Source of the DNA: an uncultured Thermoanaerobacterales bacterium
GTDB lineage: Bacteria > Bacillota > Clostridia > Christensenellales > UBA1242
Assembly (NCBI GenBank): GCA_900557695.1
Contig: USTP01000002.1
Coordinates: 1 to 25,583 of the forward strand
Length of the DNA: 25,583 nucleotides
Direction of reading: 5' to 3'
The notes beneath the pieces were generated by a model. That model did not search any database. It was not told the origin of the DNA and saw only the letters and a program-made list of their open reading frames with translations. Made by a program: the position numbers and the translations under genes. Below, piece after piece: positions 8,442 to 20,100 of the stretch (within the stretch, counting starts at the first letter, position 1; each line of letters begins with the position of its first letter).

Positions 8442-11135
8442 ATGGCAAGACTTATTCCTAGAAGAACGAAAGTTACAACCCAGTTTTTCAAAGGGCTAAC
8501 GCTGGTAGATGGCGTGATAATACTAGGTTTTATGGTGGTTTTAGCACTAGTTTTACTTAGTGACTTTGCTTTAAAAACAAGGCTAATACTTTCGGCAACA
8601 ATTATTATGCTTGCGGTTGTTATGTTCTTAAACATTGCCCCAGAAACAAGGACTTATCATGCCCTTGGGAGTTTGTTTGGGTTCCTATTTGGTGTTAAAA
8701 AGTTCACGAAGCAAAAGCATGCAACCCGAAAGAGCGTTAATGCACTAATGCCTTATGTGGGAATTTTGGAGCAAAACTATGACGAAAAAACTAAGGTTGG
8801 TATTATAGACTATAAGGAATATTTTGGCGTTGCAATAGAGATTAAATCTATTGAATTTTACATGTTGTCGCTAGCTAGGCAGGATGCTTATATTGCGGCT
8901 TTAGACAATGCAATAAAATCTCTCTCAACAGAGCAAACAGCGGCCATTTTTAAGTTTTCTAGGCCAATGGTGCTTGATAGATATATTGATAAAGAGTGTC
9001 GTAAGAAAGACGAGATTTTGCAAAATATTGCAAACGGCGTTACCAAAGAAGAAGAGGCTATTCCTCGTATTGAAATAGTTGAATCTCGTATAAACTCGCT
9101 AGATGCAATGAATGTTGATAAAGAGTTCCCTATAATGAAAGACCATATGTATTTGGTGGTATTTGCTAAATCTGTTAGGCCTTTGCTTTCTAGTATTAAC
9201 TTTATTGCGAACACAATTGAGGGTAACACAAACAATGTTATGACTTGTAAAGTTCTAGACCGTAAACAAACAGCTGTATTTTTAAAGAACTACTATACTT
9301 CTAGTTTTGATGAGCGTGAAGTTGAAAATATAGACCCTAAAGACCTTTTAGATTGGATTATGCCTGAAAGAATTCAGTTTGCAGCTCTTAAACATTATGT
9401 TAACGATAAACCTTACACAACCTACACGATTGCCGAATATCCAATAAGAGTTCCAAATGCTTGGGGTAGAAACTTTTTCTCGGTTCCTGGAACTAGAATT
9501 GCTGTTAAATTTAAAGCGGTTCCTCAGGCAGAGGCTGAAAAAAGGCTTGATAGGTCTATCATGGAAATGGAAATTCAAGCATCTAAGAGGGGTAGGGCAT
9601 CTACTGAGCTAGAAAAGAATGTTCACCTTGAAACATTAAGAGAACTTCTTGCGTCTATTAAAACTGGTAATGAGGTTTTGTTTGATACAAATATTTATAT
9701 TCAAGCTGAAGACGAGCAAAGAAAACTGCTTAGAACTCAGCTAATGCGTGCTGGTTTTAAATATAACGAAATGTTTGGTAAACAGCGTGATAGTTTTATA
9801 AATGGTAATATTTCACAGCGTAATAGTAACAAAAAGTATGAGCGTGGTATTAACTCAAGCTCACTTGCTGCAATGTTCCCATTTGTTAGTGATGCCGTTC
9901 AAGATGAAGAGGGTATTTACCTTGGTATGAACAACGAACCTGTATTTTTGGATTTCTTTAAGCGTGATAAAGAAAGAATTAACTCAAACATGGTAGTTCT
10001 AGGTAAGTCTGGTTCGGGTAAGAGCTTTGCAACAAAGGCGATTCTTGCCAACCTAGCTTCAGATAACACTAAAATATTTATTCTAGACCCAGAGCGTGAG
10101 TACGACATTCTAGCTCACAACCTAAAAGGTAAAGTGGTGGATGTTGGTTCGGCGAAAGAGGGAAGAATTAACCCACTCCAAGTTATAACCGCTCTTGATG
10201 ACGAAAATGAAGAAGGGCAAAACGTTTCGCTTTCTACCCACCTTCAATTCCTTGAGTCTTTCTTTAAAATGATTCTAGATGGTATCACAAACGATGCTCT
10301 AGAGGTTTTAAACGAGTCTATAAAAGAGCTATATGATAGCTTTAACATAAATGTTAATACAAAGATAGACGAACTTGAACCTAATCAATTTCCTATTATG
10401 CAAGACTTGTTTAACTATGTTTCTAAACAATATGATGAAGCTAAAGATGAGTATCAAAGAAACAACTTAAAAATTATAAAAACCTATTTAAATAAGTTTG
10501 CCGAGGGTGGTAGAAACAGCATGCTTTGGAACGGCTTCTCAACTATAACCGCCGAAGAGAACATGATTGTGTTTAACTTCCAAACCTTGCTTGCAAATAG
10601 TAACAACGACCTAGCAAACGCACAGATGATGCTTATCATGCGTTGGCTTAACAATGAAATTATTAAAAATAAAGACTATAATGCTAAGTTTAACACAAAG
10701 CGTAGAGTTATAGTAGTTATTGACGAGGCCCACACCTTCATTGACCCTAAAAAAGATGTTGCGCTAGACTTTATGTTTAACCTAGCCAAGCGTATTCGTA
10801 AGTATGAGGGTATGCAAATAGTTATTACTCAAAACCTTAAAGACTTCACTGGTACCCCAGATATCGCTCGTAAAAGTACTGCAATTATTAACGCCAGCCA
10901 ATACTCACTAATATTTAGCTTGGCACCTCATGATATTAACGACCTTGTTGCTCTTTATGAAAAAGCGGGTCAAATTAACGAAAAAGAGCAGGACACAATT
11001 GTTACTAACCCACGTGGTAAAGCTTTCTTAATGACTGGTCCATACTCTAGAACAAATATCGATATTATTGTTAATGATAGAGTGCGTGATATATTCGAAA
11101 AATTGCGCGTTGATGAAACAAATCAACAAAACTAA
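8442..11135 (+). CDS. VirB4-type ATPase with N-terminal PrgI/VirB3-like membrane module
   Basis: This is an 897-residue ATPase that would power assembly or transport in a type IV secretion-like machine at the inner face of the membrane. Residues 1-66 carry a basic start, a K-G-L-T-L motif and two membrane segments (about 22-40, 46-64), as in PrgI/TcpE or VirB3 proteins, which are often separate genes. The middle region resembles the VirB4 N-terminal domain. The C-terminal RecA-like domain has Walker A GKSGSGKS at 521-528, an I-L-D-P-E-R-E segment after it, Walker B V-V-I-D-E at about 758-762 (Asp761, Glu762), and the downstream I-V-I-T-Q-N strand typical of VirB4/TraC ATPases. AAGGAGA at 8427-8433 sets the start 8 bases later. 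It sits between two giant membrane proteins. It is not a VirD4 coupling protein, because the order and the Glu-Ala-His after Walker B fit VirB4. Family assignment is firm; the substrate is unknown. Confidence 0.93.
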   Translation: MARLIPRRTKVTTQFFKGLTLVDGVIILGFMVVLALVLLSDFALKTRLILSATIIMLAVVMFLNIAPETRTYHALGSLFGFLFGVKKFTKQKHATRKSVNALMPYVGILEQNYDEKTKVGIIDYKEYFGVAIEIKSIEFYMLSLARQDAYIAALDNAIKSLSTEQTAAIFKFSRPMVLDRYIDKECRKKDEILQNIANGVTKEEEAIPRIEIVESRINSLDAMNVDKEFPIMKDHMYLVVFAKSVRPLLSSINFIANTIEGNTNNVMTCKVLDRKQTAVFLKNYYTSSFDEREVENIDPKDLLDWIMPERIQFAALKHYVNDKPYTTYTIAEYPIRVPNAWGRNFFSVPGTRIAVKFKAVPQAEAEKRLDRSIMEMEIQASKRGRASTELEKNVHLETLRELLASIKTGNEVLFDTNIYIQAEDEQRKLLRTQLMRAGFKYNEMFGKQRDSFINGNISQRNSNKKYERGINSSSLAAMFPFVSDAVQDEEGIYLGMNNEPVFLDFFKRDKERINSNMVVLGKSGSGKSFATKAILANLASDNTKIFILDPEREYDILAHNLKGKVVDVGSAKEGRINPLQVITALDDENEEGQNVSLSTHLQFLESFFKMILDGITNDALEVLNESIKELYDSFNINVNTKIDELEPNQFPIMQDLFNYVSKQYDEAKDEYQRNNLKIIKTYLNKFAEGGRNSMLWNGFSTITAEENMIVFNFQTLLANSNNDLANAQMMLIMRWLNNEIIKNKDYNAKFNTKRRVIVVIDEAHTFIDPKKDVALDFMFNLAKRIRKYEGMQIVITQNLKDFTGTPDIARKSTAIINASQYSLIFSLAPHDINDLVALYEKAGQINEKEQDTIVTNPRGKAFLMTGPYSRTNIDIIVNDRVRDIFEKLRVDETNQQN

Positions 11136-11165
11136 TCAGCAAAATAATATAACAAAGGAATAGTA

Positions 11166-14100
11166 ATGAACTTCACAAGCATAGCATTAAAATTTAATAA
11201 TGTGCTATCGGGTGGTATTTTAAGCCACTCATCTTTGCTTGGTGCCGATGGAGATGTTGTTAACACAATTGAGGCGTCTGGATTAACATCTGCCATCTTT
11301 GAAGTGATATTAAACTGGCTTATAAATTTAGTTTTAAAAGTAATCTATTTGGTTTGTGCATTTGTTTTAAACTTAATTGAATTTTTCCAGTTTACTATAT
11401 CTTCTATTCTTGGTATTTCAGTTAGCATAGACGATTATGCTGTGCTTGATACTAAAAACCCTTTAATAAAACTGCTAACAAGTGATGCATTTTTAGATAC
11501 TTTCAAAATTATATTTGGCGTTGCTATTGTTTTAATAATTGTGTTTACAATTTTTGCAATAGTTAAATCTGAATACGCAATAGCAACAGGGGGCGACCCT
11601 GAGGCTAACACAAAGGGAAGAATCTTTAATAGAACACTAAGGTCTTTCTTTACTCTTGGTATGTTTCCGCTAATTTTACTTGCCTCGATTATCTTAGTTA
11701 ATGCAATACTTGCGGGCTTTAACGACATACTGCGTGGTGGGGAAAACACAACGCTTGCTGGGCAAATATTTATCTCTAGCGCCTACAATGCTAATAACTA
11801 CCGTAGATATGCAGACGATGATGTTAGGGTGCCTATAATTATAAACTTTGACGATCCTATATATCTAGGGCAGGGCAGTGCTTATTCAACAGAAGAACTT
11901 GCCGCCATTTATAAAAATTTTCAACCAACAGGTAAAGAACTTTATAATAATTTTGCGGATTATAATTTTGATAGTTTTTCGTCTTCTGTTATTTATAGGA
12001 ATAACAGGCTTTATAACGAGCAATCGTACTCTGGTTTTGAAAAGTTTGTTTGCACTAGAGAACAATATTATGTTATGGCAGATTTTATAGATTATGCTAT
12101 AAAAAACAACCTAAAGTATTATGTTAAAAGTGTTAAAGACCCAGATATAAACTGGAAATATGTTTCAGATTCTGTTTACAATAAAGATGAGGGAACTTTA
12201 ACTATAACCTACAAAGATGCCTCTAACCTTAATGATGGCACTTCTTATACTGTTGTTTATGCACCTACATCAGAAGAAATTTCAACCCCTATTTCAGACG
12301 CTATTAAAACTATAACTGCTCTGCTTGCAATTGGGGATTTTTCTGAGAACACCTTTAATATATTGTCTAGGCTTGAAGACAGTATAAATGTTGTAGAATG
12401 GGAAACAGATAAAGTATTATTGAGATTTTCAGACGATTTTAGAGCTGCTCTTAATAGGTCTAGTTCTACAAGCACAACTCTTAAAAATGCTATGAGCGTT
12501 ACTGATAAGCTGCTGCTATACGAAAGAGCAAGATATGAGTATAATAACTCTCTTGATTGTTCAATTTCAGACCTTGCGAGTGGCGTTGAACTTCCTTTAA
12601 AGAAACTAGAAAAAATCGTTTATCAGGCTAGTTCTGCTAGCTACATAGTAACAGAAACCTACTATGTTGTAGAGATAAATGGAACCTATTATCAAGTTGA
12701 AGAAAACAAAGAACTAAAGGATAGCGAAGGGAACTTTTTAGTAGACTCATTTGGTGACTATTACTACACTCTAGTTGATAGTGCCTTCGACTTAAGAAAT
12801 CCTACAATAACAGACATAGACGATAATATTGTTGATTTTGGCAGCGTTACTATTGGATCAAGAGTGGTTGACCTTGGCTCTTATGTTAAAGCGGATACCT
12901 CTTTTGAGGATATTATCATAGAAAAACTAAATGGCTATTATGAATTTGAACTTGAAGATGGCGACACAAGGTATGCTATATATGATGACCAGGTTTCTGA
13001 GGTTATAAAACAAGTTAGTTGGCCTCAAAAACTCATTAACGATTTGCAGGTTATTTATAAAGACATAAACATAAATCAAATGATAACAACTGGCAAATGG
13101 CTTGAGCAACTTGGCGAATATGTTTCAGCTTCAGACACCTCTGGTGACCACACTGGAAATATAAGCACAGGGCTTATTCATCCGCTTGGGCTTATACTAT
13201 CTGAACTATTTTTAGGAGAAATTGAAGAGGCAGACAATTTCAATTTGTATGGTAGTTTGATGTTTGGCAGTAGGTTTGACGAAGAAACAGTTCGTGCTTT
13301 AATGCTAAGCCTTGCAGGGGAAGATAATTATTATCAATTAGTTGAAGAGTTTGAGTACTTTAATGAAATTTTCAATGTTTTCATGGGCCCAGTGCTAGAT
13401 GAAATAGCTTATTATGAAAATTTTGACCTTATGAGCGGAAATGAGGCTAGTGTGCAGCTTTACACTTATAAAGCATATCTTGCATCAATGTTAATTTCTT
13501 CTAATGCTGCAGAGTGGTTTTACAGCACTGCTCTTTCACTTCTTGGAAACACGACACTTGCCGAAGATATAGTGAATAGTGATGGATACTACAAATCATA
13601 TAACGAACTTCCAAGTGAATATAAGGGTGCTAATGGTATTTTAAGACTTCTATACAACCAGAACCTAGAGTATCTAGAAAGCCAATATGTAGAAGAAGGA
13701 GATGCTGCATATCCTGAATATATGTATGCATTGGACGACTATATAAATAATGATGACGAGTCGTTTGATGGTAGACTTGATGCTGTTTTAAAAAGTATTC
13801 TTAGTAGTGAAAAGCAGGAGGAGCGCGTTTTAGCTGATTATAAGGAAATTGTTGAAACTTACAATGCTGTTATTGACTTTATTAGGAATGAGTACAGTGA
13901 AGAAACCATTCTTTCAGATATAAATTCTATTTTACTAGTCCCTTCACCAATCTATGATGGAACCGAAATAACAGGTGGCAGTGATAGTTTTACTTACGCA
14001 ACGCAAGAGTATTCAATTAAACAGTTAAAAGAAAGAATATCTACAATGCGAGAACAGATTGAGTATTACCTTGATAGTGAGAATATTGGTAGCGAAAGCG

Positions 14101-17099
14101 AACTATTAGCTTATCTTGAACAATACTACTTGGCAATATCAACCTATGTTGACGACAAAATTGAATCAATAACAGAAGACCAATCTCACAAATATGTTGG
14201 AGAAAGAGATAGCCTTGTAACAAGCCTTAATTCTTATTTGGCACAAGCTTCACAATATTATAATTTTGTAACAAACTATAGATATAATCTATCAAACTTT
14301 GGTATAACCCTTATAAATCCTTCAAGTGGGACATTTGGGCAAAGCGTTTTAGAGCAGGCTAAAACACATGAAGAATGGGTTAACTTAAAGCAACAATACA
14401 ATACTATGAATAGTGCAATTTCGGCACTTACTTATGATGCGTTTAGGGTTAGATATAGTGTTACAGAAGAAGAATTTAACGAATTTTATAACCAACTTCA
14501 AGTGTATTCTGCAAACATTCAAAATTATTTAAACACTCAAGACATCATTGACAAGCTTGATAGATACTATATAGTTTATGGTGTTAATGCTATTCTTTCG
14601 CAAGAGGCTAATATAAGTCTTGATGTTACTGTAAACAACAAGCATTACACCGTTGGGCAAAATTTCACATCTGCTAAGTTTATTGAATATGTGCTTGGTG
14701 CTGAATATTTAAATGAGCTTGGCTATGATGTTGTTTTTGTTAGTGACGATTATAAGGGCTTGGTTTCAACCTCAACTGAAACGGTTGATGGAGAAACTGT
14801 AACAACTGTAACAACCTTTGGCACCATTCATGATTTTCTTGTTGAACTAGGGGATATAACTTCTGTTCTTTACCAAATGACCAATTTCGTGAATCTAGCA
14901 GGCAACACTCAAGACGAAATCGTTATTGGAGCAACAAACACTAAAGAAAATGACCTAGCACAAGAAATCTTGAAGATGCTAATTTCAAATGACTTTTTAC
15001 CGACAGATATTCTATGCGCATTCTTTGATATAGATGCCAGCCTCCTCACTGTTCCATCTGGCTCAACTTTAGACGAGGTTGTTAAAGGATATGCACTAAC
15101 TTTAGTTGATAGAGCAAACAATTATGAATACAACAATGAAAAGTTGAACACTGTTTTGAGTTATTTGTTGTTAACAGATAATAATGAGGAAAAACCTAAA
15201 TATGTAGACTATACCAAGTTAACGCTAAAAGAGCTTAGAATAATGTGCCTGCAATTTCTTATAGATTACGAAGAGCAAGCTGGAGAAAGTGTAGAACAAA
15301 ATCAAAAGAGATATTTGGCGGTTTTAGCTCTTGGTTGTTCAGATTGGCAAGACACAAACTCTATTGGAGCAATAGATAATTCATGGAGTTTAGATAGAAG
15401 AGCAACTATAAACAGCCTTTCTATTGATAGGCAATCGCAAGCCACCATTTTAAGGCTAGCTGGGCTTGAAAACAGACCTTATTCAGAGCTTGTTGGGGCT
15501 GAATACTCTATAGACTTTAATGTTAAAACCACTGACGAGGCAAATGGAGATATCTTTATCATATGTACATTTGATGAAGAGATTAAGCAGTTTATTCCAT
15601 TTATGATGAGCAATATTCGAGGTGCCGACTCGGATGGTCAACCTATAGATGAAGAAGGGTATACATGGCTTACCAAATACGGATACCGAAATTCATATAC
15701 AGAATACTATTACACTGGAACAGACAACAAACAGGTTGCGTTCTTCCCAGTTATTGCAAAGGGAATAATAACTGAAGATGGTATGCCAACTGCTATTAGG
15801 GAAACAGATGGGTATATAGAATATTATCGAGACGACATTATTATTCACGATGTTTCAAATGTTGGTTTAAGCACATACTTTGTTACCGTGGATCAAATAT
15901 CTGTAAACTACACGGGTTTTTCTTACATGGCAAACACTTTTACGCAGTTGTTTACAGGTAAATCAATCGTTGAGCACCTAGTTGAAACGATTCCAAGATT
16001 TGCAGCCCACACAGACTATAATTTCTGTTACGGGAAAACCTCAGAAGTTATTGACTCGCTTGTTGATGGCTACACGGCGATAAGTTTCAATTTCGATACT
16101 TCTGTTTGCCCAGAAATGGCTAATTTATATTCGCTTTCACATATGAACATAGTGGTGCTAATTATTGGCGTTGTTACCATACTTACCGCACTATGGAAAG
16201 CATTATGGGGCGTTACTGGTAGAATGTTTGATGTTACGGTGCTTGCACTACTTGGCCCTGCGGTTATTACAACAATTAACCTTAAAACAGACTCAAAGGA
16301 TAAAGGTGGCAACATTGTAGAGAGTAATGAAGATATTTACTCAAGATGGAAAGAAACTTTGTCTGGCAAAATTTTGAATGTGTTTGCCTATGCAATTGGC
16401 TTTAACATATTCTTTATAATTGTGCCTATAATTTCTGATTTAACACTGTTTGAAACAAACTCTGCTTTTGCTAGTTTGCCTTTATTTAGAAACATTAGTG
16501 CAAGTTTCTTAAATGAAATTGCAAGAGTGATTTTCTTAATAGCCTCAGCTTATCTATGCACAAGAGCTCCAAAGATATTTGCGTCTATTTCAAAAACTGC
16601 AAATGGCTTTGACGAGGGGCAAACAACGCTAGGAAATGTTAAAAGCACTATCAACTCGGTGGGAGATATAGTTAGCGGGCAATATGCTATTGATAAAATA
16701 GAAGAGGCGAAGGAAACAGCCGTTAACTTAATTCCAGGGTCACATATTGCAAAAGAAATTCAAGGCAAAGTTAAAGAAATGTCTGTTAAAATTGCTGCAA
16801 AAGTTGCGAAGTATGCAGCAATGGCACATGGCGTGCCACCAGAGGTTGCAGACAAGATGTCTAAGATGCTTGAAAAACAAATGGCTGAAAAGGTGAACGC
16901 TGATAGGCAATGGAAGAGTGCAAGAGCTCAAGAAAGAGCTATTCGTGAGAAACAGCGTAATGGCGAAAAAGTTGATAAGAAAGAAATTAAACGGGCTAAT
17001 GAAACAAGAGGCGCCTATGAAGCTGGCGTAAAACAGCGAAACGCAGAAAGAAAAGAGAAAAAGAAGAAAGAAAAAGCTGCTAAAAAAGGAAAATCTTAG
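11166..17099 (+). CDS. Giant VirB6/TrbL-like membrane protein (paralogue 2)
   Basis: This 1977-residue protein has the same plan as the first giant. Membrane segments lie near 50-72, 114-133 and 160-182. The outside domain (about 190-1655) opens with the shared Q-I-F-x-x-S-A-Y motif (197-223 region), and the shared Y-Y-V-M-A-D segment follows E299. A C-terminal membrane block starts at M1660, and P-G-S-H-I lies at about 1857-1861. Between about 370 and 1450 it carries an acidic, Tyr/Glu/Asp-rich and probably mostly helical insert that the other two do not visibly share. The cytoplasmic tail is short (about 140 residues) and ends in a Lys/Glu/Arg helix. AAAGGAA (11154-11160) precedes the ATG by 5 bases, and the gap from the ATPase stop is 30 bases, so co-transcription is likely. 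The role as a second, non-identical channel or surface subunit is inferred from homology to its neighbours and from context. Confidence 0.75.
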   Translation: MNFTSIALKFNNVLSGGILSHSSLLGADGDVVNTIEASGLTSAIFEVILNWLINLVLKVIYLVCAFVLNLIEFFQFTISSILGISVSIDDYAVLDTKNPLIKLLTSDAFLDTFKIIFGVAIVLIIVFTIFAIVKSEYAIATGGDPEANTKGRIFNRTLRSFFTLGMFPLILLASIILVNAILAGFNDILRGGENTTLAGQIFISSAYNANNYRRYADDDVRVPIIINFDDPIYLGQGSAYSTEELAAIYKNFQPTGKELYNNFADYNFDSFSSSVIYRNNRLYNEQSYSGFEKFVCTREQYYVMADFIDYAIKNNLKYYVKSVKDPDINWKYVSDSVYNKDEGTLTITYKDASNLNDGTSYTVVYAPTSEEISTPISDAIKTITALLAIGDFSENTFNILSRLEDSINVVEWETDKVLLRFSDDFRAALNRSSSTSTTLKNAMSVTDKLLLYERARYEYNNSLDCSISDLASGVELPLKKLEKIVYQASSASYIVTETYYVVEINGTYYQVEENKELKDSEGNFLVDSFGDYYYTLVDSAFDLRNPTITDIDDNIVDFGSVTIGSRVVDLGSYVKADTSFEDIIIEKLNGYYEFELEDGDTRYAIYDDQVSEVIKQVSWPQKLINDLQVIYKDININQMITTGKWLEQLGEYVSASDTSGDHTGNISTGLIHPLGLILSELFLGEIEEADNFNLYGSLMFGSRFDEETVRALMLSLAGEDNYYQLVEEFEYFNEIFNVFMGPVLDEIAYYENFDLMSGNEASVQLYTYKAYLASMLISSNAAEWFYSTALSLLGNTTLAEDIVNSDGYYKSYNELPSEYKGANGILRLLYNQNLEYLESQYVEEGDAAYPEYMYALDDYINNDDESFDGRLDAVLKSILSSEKQEERVLADYKEIVETYNAVIDFIRNEYSEETILSDINSILLVPSPIYDGTEITGGSDSFTYATQEYSIKQLKERISTMREQIEYYLDSENIGSESELLAYLEQYYLAISTYVDDKIESITEDQSHKYVGERDSLVTSLNSYLAQASQYYNFVTNYRYNLSNFGITLINPSSGTFGQSVLEQAKTHEEWVNLKQQYNTMNSAISALTYDAFRVRYSVTEEEFNEFYNQLQVYSANIQNYLNTQDIIDKLDRYYIVYGVNAILSQEANISLDVTVNNKHYTVGQNFTSAKFIEYVLGAEYLNELGYDVVFVSDDYKGLVSTSTETVDGETVTTVTTFGTIHDFLVELGDITSVLYQMTNFVNLAGNTQDEIVIGATNTKENDLAQEILKMLISNDFLPTDILCAFFDIDASLLTVPSGSTLDEVVKGYALTLVDRANNYEYNNEKLNTVLSYLLLTDNNEEKPKYVDYTKLTLKELRIMCLQFLIDYEEQAGESVEQNQKRYLAVLALGCSDWQDTNSIGAIDNSWSLDRRATINSLSIDRQSQATILRLAGLENRPYSELVGAEYSIDFNVKTTDEANGDIFIICTFDEEIKQFIPFMMSNIRGADSDGQPIDEEGYTWLTKYGYRNSYTEYYYTGTDNKQVAFFPVIAKGIITEDGMPTAIRETDGYIEYYRDDIIIHDVSNVGLSTYFVTVDQISVNYTGFSYMANTFTQLFTGKSIVEHLVETIPRFAAHTDYNFCYGKTSEVIDSLVDGYTAISFNFDTSVCPEMANLYSLSHMNIVVLIIGVVTILTALWKALWGVTGRMFDVTVLALLGPAVITTINLKTDSKDKGGNIVESNEDIYSRWKETLSGKILNVFAYAIGFNIFFIIVPIISDLTLFETNSAFASLPLFRNISASFLNEIARVIFLIASAYLCTRAPKIFASISKTANGFDEGQTTLGNVKSTINSVGDIVSGQYAIDKIEEAKETAVNLIPGSHIAKEIQGKVKEMSVKIAAKVAKYAAMAHGVPPEVADKMSKMLEKQMAEKVNADRQWKSARAQERAIREKQRNGEKVDKKEIKRANETRGAYEAGVKQRNAERKEKKKKEKAAKKGKS

Positions 17100-17112
17100 G
17101 AAGGAGCAAGAT

Positions 17113-20100
17113 ATGAAATTCTCAGCATTTACAACAGCACTAAATGCAATATCCCTCAAAATGATGGGAATTTCTTCTCCTGCTCAAAACCAAATTGGTG
17201 CAATTGGTTCAAACGACTTAATACAAGGGGCAAACTCTTTTTGGGAAACCTTGGACGTTATTCTTTGGAGAACATTTGCAGACATTTTCATAACCATTTG
17301 GGAAATGCTTGTAAAACTTGTTTATGCAATTGCCAAATGGCTTTTAACGATTATCGACTTTTTGTTTATATTTATTAGGCAACTTATAGGCTTAAACACA
17401 GACTACACGAGCATAGAAGACATATCTCAGTCGGACATGATATTTAGATTTGTGTTTAACGATACGGTTATTAGAGTTATAAGAGCTATGCTTGGGTTTG
17501 CTGTAGTTTTGCTGATATTATTTTGCATAATAGCAATTCTTAAGTCTGAGTTTGAATACGCCCAAAGGGGTGGAAACAACTCTAAAAAGCAAATTATGGT
17601 TAGAACACTAAAATCTATATTTTTAATGGTTTTGGTGCCTATAATTTCAATTGGTGCTGTTGTTTTGTCGAACGCAATATTAAAAACATTATATATGGCA
17701 ACAGCTGGGGGAACTGATGTTTCTATGGGGGCACAAATATTTGTTGCCTCTGGCTATAATGCAAATGCGTATAGGCGGTATGCAAACAATAATAAGAAAA
17801 TACCAATAACCTTTAATTTTGAAGAGGTTACAGAATCTGATAATGTTACTGGGTGGGGTAACGATGGCAGTATTGCTGAACTTGATGAGGCACTGCAAGC
17901 ATTCAAAAGCTCGGATGTTTGGAATAGAGGGCTTACAACTTTCCTCATGTTCTATACCGATGCCTTCCTAGATATGGACTCTGTAGACAAGCTTAATTCA
18001 ATTGCAAAAGCAGAAGGCAAAATAAGCAACTACCATGCTGTTTATGATGAGGGTATTTTTACTAGGGCAGAAGAATATTACGTTATGGCAGATGTGATGG
18101 ACTATTCGCTTAAGAACCATCAAGCTATATACTTTAAAACTGCCGAGGAAATATACGAGTCGTTTTATAACACATATGATTCGGCACCAAGTGAAGTGAA
18201 AAATCAAATGGGTAACTATATGCCAATATCAAAAACGGCAGATGGTTATTCGTTTAGTGTGTTCTTTAGTGGCGACTCTTCTGCAACCACCTATACTCAT
18301 ATTGAGGGGGAAACAGATGAGGCAAAAGGGGCAGTATTTATGATTGCCCTAGAAAAGGAAATAGAATATAACAACAGAGTTTATACCTATTACTATCCGC
18401 TTCTTTCAACCGAGGATAATTTTGCAACAGACTATTATGCGCGAACTCGCCAACCAGTTGTGGCAAAGGGCTTATTCGAAAAGGGCGAAAACCCTACTGC
18501 GATTAAAGTGGAAGATGGCGTTGTTAAATTCTATAGAGATGACCTTAATGTTCCAACACTTGTAGACTTTTTCCCAACAATTAGCTACGAGTTGCCAGAA
18601 GGGGTAACGCAAGATGTTGGTATGATGATTATTAAGGCGGGCTTTCAGGCAGTAACTGGTGTTAGTGCTGATGAATTTATACCATACGTTTACTATTCGT
18701 TTGATATTTTCAATCTATTTACCAAGAAAAGTTACAATTTGGTTCAGTTAGATGGTGGTTATTTAGCGTTAGACTATAATTTTTCACAAAGAAGTTTAAC
18801 AATGGAAAACCTCTACAAAATGTTTGATTTCAATATTGTGATTTTAGTGTTTGCGTCAATCATAATTCTTGGAATGTTAATTAAGATAATCTTTGGCTTA
18901 GCACTTAGAGTTTTAGATGTAACTCTGCTGGCAATAACATATCCTGCGGTGCTTTCAACCTATCCGCTTGATGGTGGAGATAGGTTTAAGGGCTGGGTGG
19001 ATATGTTTATAAAGAAACTTGTTTCTATTTATGGAGTAGTTGTTGGTGTTAATATAGTTTTGCTATTATTCCCAGCAATAGATAATTTAAATTTAATAAC
19101 TCCAACCATGATTCAACAAGCAATTTCTTTGCATTGGCTACCATCCTCTGTAACGGCGGACTTTTTGAATTTCTTGGTTGAAAAACTCTTCATGCTTGTT
19201 GCCTTTACTTCTATTCAAAGTGCAGCTAAGATTATTGAGTCGTTAATAACATCTTCAAAAACAGAAGATGTTGGTGGAATTATTTCAGATGGCGAAATGG
19301 TTGTTAATGACTTAAAGAAATTGCCTCAAACTATCGGAAATGTTGTAACAGGCAAAATTATACTAGATGTTGGTAAGAAAGCTATCGATACGGCTACAAG
19401 TTTTATTCCTGGTAGTGCCATTGTTGCCGATATTCATGATAGAGTGAAACACAAAAAAGACCAGGCTGGTATGCAAAGTTCAATAGACAGTTTGAAAGAT
19501 GATATGAAATCTGGAAAATCCGATATGTTGGGGGGCGAAAATACAGAATCGCCACAAGGTGATAATGGAGGGGAGCAAACTCCTCAGGAAATCCCTCAGG
19601 AAACTTCTCAAGGCGCTCCACAAGAGGCTCCTCAAGAAACCTCGCAAGATGCTGGTGCTGAAAATGCAGAGCAGGCAGTGGACCAGCAGGTAGACCAAAG
19701 CGTAGACGAAATGTCTGAGCAAGTTGAAGAAGGCATGGGACTTTCTGAAGCAAGCGGTGGAAGTGGCGTGAGTGGAGCAGATGTAGCAGGAGATGTTGCA
19801 GATGTGGCAGACACCATGTTTAGCCCAACATCAGAAGAATTTAGACCAGATAGAACAACGGCAGACTATGAAAGAGAGATGTATGGCGACCAGCCACAAA
19901 ACAATTATGAGGCACCTACATCTCCTGTTGTTGGAGGTGCTCCTAATTCTAATGAAGCCAACGCAACCTTAGAGGCAACGCCAGATGATAATGAAGATAA
20001 AGCCAACGAGGCCGAGGAAACCAATAGCAACGAAGAAGAGCAAAATGCGGACCCAAACAGCGAGGCTCCAGCCGAAAACGCACGCGGGGCTGGCAATAGT

